Below are positions 58,200 through 64,000 of a DNA stretch of 64,000 nucleotides, piece by piece. Made by a program: the position numbers and the translations under genes. The stretch's first letter is position 1; the number at the start of each line of letters is the position of its first letter. The notes beneath the pieces were generated by a model that worked only from the letters and a program-made list of their open reading frames with translations, made no database searches and was not told where the DNA came from. The stretch covers positions 620,001 to 684,000 of the forward strand of contig JBFWNR010000003.1 in assembly GCA_050250955.1 (NCBI GenBank). Direction: 5' to 3'. The stretch is from CAWAYR01 sp050250955 (lineage in GTDB: Bacteria > Acidobacteriota > Vicinamibacteria > Vicinamibacterales > UBA2999).

Positions 58200-59522
58200 C
58201 TAGCGCCGGTCGTCGTCGATCTGGCGGATCGCCCACTGCACCGCGCGGCGCACCGCCGGCGAGCGATCGTCTTTGGCCTTCTCCAGCGCCGGCAGGGCCG
58301 AGCCGCTCTCGATCTGGCCGAGGGCCCAGGCCGTCACGGCTCGTACTTCGGTCACCGGGTCGGTGAGCAGCGGCGTCAGCACCCGCACCGCCGCCGCACT
58401 CTCGATCTGACCCAGTGCCCAGGCCGCCATGCGGCGCACGTCGGCGTCGCGATCGCGCAGCGCCGGCGCCACCACGTCCACGGCCGAACCCGACTCGATC
58501 TCGCCGAGCGCCCACAGGGCCGTCAGCTTCACGTGGCGATCGCCGTCACTCACCGCCGGCGCCAGCACCGCCACCGCGCGCGAGCTTTCGATCTGCCCCA
58601 GCGCCCACGCCGTCAGCTGGCGCACCCGGGCATCGCCGTCCTTGACGAGCGGCGCCAGCACGTCCACCGCCGAGGCGTCCTCGATCTCGCCCAGCGCCCA
58701 GATGGCGGTGCGCCTTGTCTCGAAGTCAGCGTCGCCCAGCGCCGTGCGCAGCATCGGCACCGCCTTGGCGCTCTCGATCTCGCCCATCGCCCAGGCGGCC
58801 ATGCGCCGCACCTCGGGGGCGCGGTCCCGCAGCGCGCGCTCGAGGGCCGAGAGCGACAGCTCGTCTTCGATCTCGCCGAGCGCCCACACGGCCCGCCGGC
58901 GCACGACGATCGACTCGTCGCCGAGCGCCTTGGTCAGCGCCGGGATGGCTTCGATCGACTCCAGCTCGCCCAACGCCCACGCCGCCATCGCCCGCACCGA
59001 CGGGTCGCGGTCGGCGAGGCCGGCGGTCATCACCCCAATCGACCGCTCGTCCTCGAGATCGCCGAGGCCGAGCAGGCCGATCTCGCGCACCCCGGCGTCG
59101 GCGTCCTTGGCCATCGCCCCGAACTCGGCCACCGCCCAGCTCGGCCGTTCCCGGGCCACCATCCGCGCCGCGATCCGCCGCACGCAGCGGCTCTGGTCGC
59201 GCAGCGCCGTCCGGTACACGGCGAGGGTCGCGGGGCTGAGCCCGCCCATCCCCCGGCCCATCGACACTCCGGCCATCGACACGCCGCCGCCGCCGAAAGG
59301 CATCGGCATCGGGACCGGCATCGGCATCGGCATGGGGACCGGCATCGGCTCGGCGGTGGGGTCGGCCATCCAGCCCCAGCCGTTGCCGAACGAGCGACCC
59401 GCCATCTCGCACACGGTCGGGTCGGCGGTGCGCAGCGAGGCCAGGAGCCGGGTCACCGCGTCCGCATTGCTCAGGTCGGGCTGCTGCACCGCCAGCGCCG
59501 CCGCCAGGAGAACTGCCGTCAT
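58200..59522 (-). CDS. HEAT-repeat protein with a Met-Pro-rich segment
   Basis: The 440-residue protein has a hydrophobic N-terminus (VLLAAALAVQQ). A short Met-Pro tract lies at about residues 60-75 (EPMPVPMPMPMPVPMPMP), encoded by a tandem repeat near 59300-59346. About eleven HEAT units of 31 residues follow, each with WALGxIES or a close variant (for example RRMAAWALGQIESAAAVRVLTPLLTDPVTEV). HEAT solenoids bind proteins and are common next to M56/BlaR-type peptidases, but none is here. The start ATG at 59522 lacks a clear ribosome site. Confidence 0.8.
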   Translation of the reverse strand: MTAVLLAAALAVQQPDLSNADAVTRLLASLRTADPTVCEMAGRSFGNGWGWMADPTAEPMPVPMPMPMPVPMPMPFGGGGVSMAGVSMGRGMGGLSPATLAVYRTALRDQSRCVRRIAARMVARERPSWAVAEFGAMAKDADAGVREIGLLGLGDLEDERSIGVMTAGLADRDPSVRAMAAWALGELESIEAIPALTKALGDESIVVRRRAVWALGEIEDELSLSALERALRDRAPEVRRMAAWAMGEIESAKAVPMLRTALGDADFETRRTAIWALGEIEDASAVDVLAPLVKDGDARVRQLTAWALGQIESSRAVAVLAPAVSDGDRHVKLTALWALGEIESGSAVDVVAPALRDRDADVRRMAAWALGQIESAAAVRVLTPLLTDPVTEVRAVTAWALGQIESGSALPALEKAKDDRSPAVRRAVQWAIRQIDDDRR

Positions 59523-59600
59523 GTCATCGCCCCCTATGAAGGTGGGGATTGGACGGCGTGCCGGGCGCCGGGGTTGGAAACGACATCGGGAGTCGTTTCC

Positions 59601-60563
59601 TCAGCGGCCGACGGCCTTGCGCTCCTCGGCGGTCAGGCTCGGCCCGGTGGCGGCAAACGCCGGGCCGATGTCGAAGAAGACCCGCACGCCCTGGGCGTAG
59701 CGGTCCTTGAAGTCGCGGGTGCCGTTGATGCCCACCGGCAGGCCGAACTCCTTGCCGGCCTCGATCACCCGGCGCAGCCCGGCCTCGGTCTGCGCGGCGT
59801 CGTGGCCGTAGGACAGGCTCATGTCGCCGCCGCCGGCCCACAGGATGCACTTGACGTGGGCGTCGCGCAGCGTGCGGGCAATGTCGCGCACGTTCTCCAC
59901 GCCGAGCTTGTTCTCGATGATGAGGATGACCAGCATGTCGGCTTCGGGCCTGAGGCCCCAGACGTCGGCGCGCAGCTCGTACTCGCGGCCGCTCATGCCC
60001 CAGTAGCGGGCGGCGATGGCGTTGCTGGCGCCGCGCACGCCCTCGGGCAGGATGTTGGGGGCGTTGGCCGGCTGCGGATAGCGGGTGGCGCGGATGGCGT
60101 CGAGCGCCTGCTCGGCGGTCTCGATGTGCGGGAACATCAGTCCGGCCACGCCGGTGTCGAGGATCTGCTTGACCATCCACTGGTTGTGGCGGATCTCGCG
60201 GCCGTTGGGCGGGATGCGCGGAATCACCGGCTTGGTGACGCTCACGCCCTCGCGGGCGATCGCCGCCGGGTCGAGCAGGGCGCGCAGGAAGCGGCTCAGA
60301 CCCTCGACGTCGAGCGGGTCGTGTTCGAGGTCGTAGAGCAGGAAGTCGAAGTTCCTGTTGTTCTGCAGCGTGACGGCGGCGTGGTAGTCGTTGCCGACGC
60401 CGATGTAGTTGGCCCAGATCGAGAAGGCCGGCTTGCCCTGGTCGAGGAGCTTGATGACCGGGTTGGCCCGCGGCGGCGCCGGCGCGGCCTGCTCGGCCGC
60501 CAGCCCCGGCCACGACGCCGCGCCCATCAATACCAGTCCCGCGGCTGCGATCGTTCTGCGCAT
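59601..60563 (-). CDS. Exported HpcH/HpaI aldolase-like protein
   Basis: The 320-residue protein has a signal peptide (MRRTIAAAGLVLMGAASWPGLAAEQ). A TIM-barrel follows with FDFLLYDLEHDPLDVEG, VAGLMFPHIETAEQALDAI and LVILIIENKLGVENV, resembling HpcH/HpaI (2-oxo-acid aldolase) proteins. The usual metal-binding glutamate and aspartate positions (IIENKLG, INGTRDFKD) seem partly present. A GGAGGAG ribosome site precedes the ATG. A periplasmic location for this normally cytoplasmic family is unusual. Substrate unknown. Confidence 0.75.
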   Translation of the reverse strand: MRRTIAAAGLVLMGAASWPGLAAEQAAPAPPRANPVIKLLDQGKPAFSIWANYIGVGNDYHAAVTLQNNRNFDFLLYDLEHDPLDVEGLSRFLRALLDPAAIAREGVSVTKPVIPRIPPNGREIRHNQWMVKQILDTGVAGLMFPHIETAEQALDAIRATRYPQPANAPNILPEGVRGASNAIAARYWGMSGREYELRADVWGLRPEADMLVILIIENKLGVENVRDIARTLRDAHVKCILWAGGGDMSLSYGHDAAQTEAGLRRVIEAGKEFGLPVGINGTRDFKDRYAQGVRVFFDIGPAFAATGPSLTAEERKAVGR

Positions 60564-60646
60564 GGAACTCCTCCCGGACGTGATGGCCAGGTCCGCCGCC
60601 GGCGATTCTATCGCTACGCTCCAGCCAGCTCCGCTGTCTGACGGCT

Positions 60647-60652
60647 TACGAT
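60647..60652 (+). promoter_or_regulatory. -10-like box of the sugar ABC operon (leaderless)
   Basis: TACGAT ends 8 nt before the GTG start at 60661 and no ribosome site is present. Confidence 0.4.
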
Positions 60653-60660
60653 GGCCGCCA

Positions 60661-61962
60661 GTGCCCGAACCGTCGGCTGCCGTCGCCGTGTGCGTCCCCG
60701 CGCGCCGCCGCGCCGCGCGCGCCGCGCTGGCCGCGCTCGCGCTGGCAATCGCCGGCGGCTGCGCGTCGCCACCTTCGGCGGTCCTCACCTTCTCGGGCAG
60801 CAGCGTCGGTCGCGAGGGCGAGGTGATTCGCCGGCAGCTGGCCCGCTTCGCCGCCGCGCATCCCGAGCTTCCCGTCGAGCTTCGCCCGACGCCGGACTCC
60901 GCCGACCAGCGCCACCAGCTCTTCGTGCAGTGGCTCAACGCCCGCGCCGACGACCCCGACGTGCTGCAGCTCGACGTGGTGTGGACGCCGGAGTTCGCGG
61001 CCGCCGGCTGGATCGCCCCGCTCGACCGTTTCTCGCCGCCAGCCGACGCGTTCTTCGCCGCCACCGTCGCCGCCGGCCGCTGGCGCGGCCAGCTCTACGC
61101 GCTGCCGTGGTTCGTGGACGTGGGCATGCTCTACCGCCGCACCGATCTCGTCGCCGAGGCGCCACCCGACCTCGACACGCTGGCCCGCGAGGCCGAGGTG
61201 CAACGGGCGCGCGGCGTGCCGTTCGGCGTGGTGTGGCAGGGCGCGCGCTACGAGGGGCTGGTCACCGTGTTCCTCGAGCACCTGGGTGCCTTCGGCGGCG
61301 CGATTCTCGATGCCGAGGGGCGCGTGGTGGTGGACTCGCCGGCGGCCGAGCGCGCGCTGGCCTTCATGTGCGACGCCGTCGGCCAGCGTGGCCTGGTGCC
61401 CGCGGCGGCGCTGGCCTGGCAGGAGGAGCAGACGCGGTTTGCGTTTGCGAGCGGTGAGGCCGTGTTCATGCGCAACTGGCCGTACGCCTACACGCTGCTC
61501 GACGATCCCGGGACGTCGCGGGTGGCCGGGCGGTTTGCAGTGTCGGCGTGGCCGGCGGCGCCGGGCGGGGCGGCGACGGCGGCGCTCGGTGGCGCGGTGC
61601 TGGCCGTCAACGCGCGCAGCGAGCAGCCCGACGCGGCCTACGCGCTGGCCGAGTACCTCACCGCACCGGCGCAGATGCTCGAACGGGCCCGCATCGCCGG
61701 ACAGTTCCCCAGCCGAGCGGCGTTGTACGCCTCGACCGAGCTGGCCGAGGCGCTGCCGATCCCGGTGGACCAGGCCCGCGCGGTGATCGAGCGTGCGGTG
61801 CCGCGGCCGGTCACGCCGGTCTACAGCCAGCTCTCCGAGATCCTGCAGATCGCGCTGCATCGCGCCCTCACCGGCCAGCAGGCGCCCGGCCCCGCGCTGC
61901 ACGACGCCGCCACGGCGATGCGGGCGCTGCTGGCACGCACCGGCCTTGGACCGGCCACATGA
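60661..61962 (+). CDS. Sugar ABC transporter substrate-binding lipoprotein
   Basis: The 433-residue protein has a lipoprotein signal (LAALALAIAGGC) and the MalE/LpqY-type binding fold: VLTFSGSSVGREGEVIRRQLARFAAAHPELPVEL, then DVLQLDVVWTPEFAAAGWIAPLDRF, and FMRNWPYAYTLLDDPGTSRVAGRF. The GTG at 60661 comes 8 nt after a TACGAT box. It overlaps the first permease by ATGA. The following genes complete a CUT1-type importer for a di- or oligosaccharide such as trehalose or maltose; the true ligand cannot be read from sequence. Confidence 0.88.
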   Translation: MPEPSAAVAVCVPARRRAARAALAALALAIAGGCASPPSAVLTFSGSSVGREGEVIRRQLARFAAAHPELPVELRPTPDSADQRHQLFVQWLNARADDPDVLQLDVVWTPEFAAAGWIAPLDRFSPPADAFFAATVAAGRWRGQLYALPWFVDVGMLYRRTDLVAEAPPDLDTLAREAEVQRARGVPFGVVWQGARYEGLVTVFLEHLGAFGGAILDAEGRVVVDSPAAERALAFMCDAVGQRGLVPAAALAWQEEQTRFAFASGEAVFMRNWPYAYTLLDDPGTSRVAGRFAVSAWPAAPGGAATAALGGAVLAVNARSEQPDAAYALAEYLTAPAQMLERARIAGQFPSRAALYASTELAEALPIPVDQARAVIERAVPRPVTPVYSQLSEILQIALHRALTGQQAPGPALHDAATAMRALLARTGLGPAT

Positions 61963-62882
61963 GCGGCGCCGGCGTCCCCCGTTCCGTGCCGTCGTGGCAG
62001 GTGCGCGAGGCGCGCCTCGGCTGGGCCCTGGCGGCCCCGGCGCTCGGCGTCGTCGGGCTGGTGGCGCTCGTCCCGGTGGCCTGGACCGTGTGGGATTCGC
62101 TGCACCTCCACGACCTGCGCATGCCGTGGCTGGGCCGTCCGTGGATCGGCCTGGCCAACTACGTCGAGGCCGGCGGCGATCCGCGGTTCCTCGGCGCGCT
62201 CGGCCGCACGGTGGCGTTCGCCGTCGTCACGGTGACACTCGAACTGCTGCTCGGGCTGGGCCTGGCGCTGGTGCTCGACCGCGTCGTGCGCGGGCGCGGC
62301 CTGGTGCGCACCGTGGTGGTGCTGCCGTGGGCCATCCCCACGGTGGTGGCGGCGCTGGTCTGGCGCTTCATGTTCGAGTCGCCGGGCGGACTGGCCAGCA
62401 CCGTGCTCGGCGCGGCGGGACTCGCGCCGCCGACCTGGTTCGCCGACCCGCTGGCGGCGTGGCTGCCGCTCATCGCCGCCGACGCCTGGAAGACGACACC
62501 GTTTGTCGCCCTGCTGCTGCTGGCCGGCCTGCAGACGATCGACCGCAGTCTCTACGAAGCGGCGGCGGTGGACGGCGCGTCGCCCTGGCAGCAGTTCATC
62601 GCCGTCACCCTGCCGCTGCTGATGCCGTCGCTGGTCGTCGCCGGTCTGTTCCGCGCCCTGGACGCCTTCCGCGTCTTCGACGTGGTCTACGTGATGACCG
62701 CCGGCGGGCCGGGCACGGCCACCGAGACGGTGGCCCTTTACACCTTCAGCACGCTCCTGCAGCACCTGCGCTTCGGCTACGGCTCGGCACTGTCGGTGGT
62801 CACCTTCGCGCTCGCCTTCGGCGCCGCGCTGGTGGCCATCCGCCTGCTCGGCGCCGGCGTGCTCCGACGGGGTGAGCCGTGA
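61959..62882 (+). CDS. Sugar ABC transporter permease, MalF/SugA-like
   Basis: The 307-residue inner-membrane protein has about six helices. The binding-protein-dependent transport signature is EAAAVDGASPWQQFIAVTLPLLMPSLVVAG, the EAA loop that contacts the ATPase. TVVVLPWAIPTVVAALVWRFMF lies in the middle. It overlaps the upstream gene by four bases (ATGA) and the downstream one by four (GTGA), so the three are translationally coupled. Confidence 0.93.
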   Translation: MSGAGVPRSVPSWQVREARLGWALAAPALGVVGLVALVPVAWTVWDSLHLHDLRMPWLGRPWIGLANYVEAGGDPRFLGALGRTVAFAVVTVTLELLLGLGLALVLDRVVRGRGLVRTVVVLPWAIPTVVAALVWRFMFESPGGLASTVLGAAGLAPPTWFADPLAAWLPLIAADAWKTTPFVALLLLAGLQTIDRSLYEAAAVDGASPWQQFIAVTLPLLMPSLVVAGLFRALDAFRVFDVVYVMTAGGPGTATETVALYTFSTLLQHLRFGYGSALSVVTFALAFGAALVAIRLLGAGVLRRGEP

Positions 62883-63691
62883 GCGGACGGCTCTGGACCT
62901 GGATCGCCACCGGCGTCGTCGCCGCCATGGCGTTCCCGCTGCTGTGGGCGGCGCTCGCATCGGTGACGCCCGAGGAGCGGCTGTTCGCGCCGGGCGGGCT
63001 GGTGCCCGACCGCCTGATCGGCGATCACTACCGCGCCCTCTTCACCGGCCGCGACTTCCTGACCCCGATCGTCAACTCGCTGGTCGTCGCCGCGGCGACC
63101 ACGGTGCTGTCGGTGACCCTCGGCGCGCTCTGCGCCTATGCCCTGGCCCGGCTCGACTTCCGCGGCAAGACCGCCGCCCTCGCTTTCGTCCTGGCGGTGT
63201 CGATGTTCCCGCAGATTGCCATCGTGTCGCCGCTGTTCCTGGTGCTGCGCGAACTCGGCCTGCTCGACACCTATCCGGGCCTGGTGCTGCCGTATCTCAC
63301 CTTCTCGATGCCGCTGGCGATCTGGCTGCTGGTCGGCTTCTTCCGGCAGTTGCCGCTGGACCTCGAGCACGCGGCGATGGTGGACGGGGCCTCGCGGCTG
63401 CGCACGCTGTGGGAGATCGTCCTGCCGCTGTCGGGGCCGGCGCTGGCCACCACCGCCATCCTGACCTTCCTCTACAGCTGGAACGAGTTCCTGTTCGCGC
63501 TGTCCTTCACGCTGGGGCCGGAGCGTCAGACCGTGCCGGTGGCGATCGCGCTTTTCCGCGGCCAGTACCAGGTGCCGTGGGGCGAGATCCTCGCCGCCGC
63601 CGTCGTCGCCACCACGCCGGTGGCGCTGGTGGTCTTGGCGGCGCAACGCCGCATCATCGCCGGCCTGACCGCCGGCGCGGTGAAGGGCTGA
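62879..63691 (+). CDS. Sugar ABC transporter permease, MalG/SugB-like
   Basis: The 270-residue protein has six helices and the EAA loop EHAAMVDGASRLRTLWEIVLPLSGPALATTAI. The C-terminal stretch has WNEFLFALSFTLGPERQTVPVAI, typical of MalG partners. It starts with GTG overlapping the previous stop. It pairs with the preceding permease as the heterodimeric channel of the importer. Confidence 0.93.
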   Translation: MSGRLWTWIATGVVAAMAFPLLWAALASVTPEERLFAPGGLVPDRLIGDHYRALFTGRDFLTPIVNSLVVAAATTVLSVTLGALCAYALARLDFRGKTAALAFVLAVSMFPQIAIVSPLFLVLRELGLLDTYPGLVLPYLTFSMPLAIWLLVGFFRQLPLDLEHAAMVDGASRLRTLWEIVLPLSGPALATTAILTFLYSWNEFLFALSFTLGPERQTVPVAIALFRGQYQVPWGEILAAAVVATTPVALVVLAAQRRIIAGLTAGAVKG

Positions 63692-63693
63692 CG

Positions 63694-64000
63694 ATGGCGG
63701 CGATCGCGCTGCAGTCGGTCAGCAAGCGCTTCCCCGGCCACGCCGCGGTCCGCGACGTGACCCTCGAGGTCGCCGCCGGCGAGCTCCTGGTACTGGTCGG
63801 GCCGTCGGGCTGCGGCAAGAGCACGGTGCTGCGGCTCATCGCCGGGCTCGAGACACCGACGGCCGGCCGCATCGTCATCGGCGGGCACGACGTCACCGCG
63901 CTGCCGCCGCAGCAGCGCGACGTCGCGATGGTGTTCCAGAGCTACGCGCTCTACCCGCACAAGACCGTGCGCGACAACCTGGCCTTCGGCCTGCGCATGC
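63694..64000 (+). CDS. Sugar ABC transporter ATPase, MsmX/UgpC-like, 5' part
   Basis: The first 102 residues are present. Walker A is VGPSGCGKSTVLRLIAGLE (about 36-54), and the Q-loop is FQSYALYPHKTVRDNLAFGL. This sequence is diagnostic of MalK/MsmX/UgpC-type ATPases, which also carry a C-terminal regulatory domain beyond the window. The ATG follows the permease stop by two bases. It is the last visible part of the importer operon. Confidence 0.92.
   Translation, partial: MAAIALQSVSKRFPGHAAVRDVTLEVAAGELLVLVGPSGCGKSTVLRLIAGLETPTAGRIVIGGHDVTALPPQQRDVAMVFQSYALYPHKTVRDNLAFGLRM

Noticed and set aside
60651..61457. Alternative ATG 60651 for the start of the sugar-binding gene
   Set aside because: It is in another frame and gives an arginine-rich translation; the GTG at 60661 gives the lipoprotein signal and binding-protein fold.
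1..64000. tRNA, rRNA, prophage, IS element or integrative element
   Set aside because: I saw no cloverleaf with a TTCGA-type arm and CCA end, no ribosomal RNA stretch, and no integrase, transposase, capsid or conjugation gene. The DUF222-HNH gene alone is not enough to call a mobile element.

Overview
Nature of the window. This is a 64 kb stretch of very GC-rich, tightly packed bacterial chromosome with no rRNA, tRNA, phage module, CRISPR array or complete transposon that I can see. The gene mix suggests an environmental Acidobacteriota, perhaps Vicinamibacteria-like: two receptor Ser/Thr kinases with TolB/WD40-like sensor halves, NHL beta-propellers, secreted amidohydrolase, M20 and gamma-glutamyl enzymes, Tat-exported oxidoreductases, a HEAT-repeat protein, DinB proteins and a PilT ATPase. 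That placement is an inference from gene content and composition; no marker gene confirms it.

Layout. 1-2330: end of an NHL protein, a small membrane protein, a secreted NTF2-like protein and a TIGR01777 epimerase. 2438-9846: a seven-gene efflux operon (TetR, HlyD-type adaptor, ABC ATPase, TolC, second ABC ATPase, two permeases) resembling E. coli cecR-ybhGFSR, but with the double ATPase split and TolC placed between the halves. 9887-15053: Tat-exported Gfo/Idh oxidoreductase, then HAD phosphatase, serA and a D-2-hydroxyglutarate dehydrogenase-like flavoprotein, which fits the known SerA/D2HGDH couple. 15121-31965: NHL protein, M20 peptidase, SelO, TPM protein, cyclophilin, membrane AraC regulator, amidohydrolase, DinB, a 14-unit DxNG repeat protein, alpha/beta hydrolase, two large secreted or periplasmic proteins of unknown function. 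32100-44966: PilT-like ATPase, receptor kinase, two unknown exported or membrane proteins, gamma-glutamyltransferase, exported SDR, DUF222-HNH protein, VOC protein, PGPGW protein, flavin amine oxidase and an unlisted 57-residue zinc-ribbon protein. 45139-53798: TetR/cupin pair with a perfect operator, DinB, second receptor kinase, AlkZ-like protein, K+ channel, PhnD-like lipoprotein, Rieske oxygenase and a Phd/PIN toxin-antitoxin pair. 53810-64000: amidase, RNase HI with a C-terminal hybrid-binding-like domain, J-domain protein, collagen-like protein, YbaK deacylase, HEAT protein, exported HpcH/HpaI-type protein, and a sugar ABC importer that runs off the window end.

How it works together. 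Most transcription units are short and many genes face each other. Two window-wide patterns stand out. First, about 17 copies of a small hairpin element (CGTAG plus a 16-bp stem with tetraloop) sit at nine loci, seven of them between convergent genes. The stems change by compensatory substitution, and the elements often provide the stop codon of the flanking gene. Second, at least a dozen genes have a TANNNT -10-like hexamer only 6-9 nt before the start codon and no Shine-Dalgarno sequence, which predicts leaderless mRNAs. One such promoter pair (51945/51968) shares a single symmetric TAGCATA for both directions. Another feeds a six-codon leaderless ORF that overlaps the start of a kinase gene.
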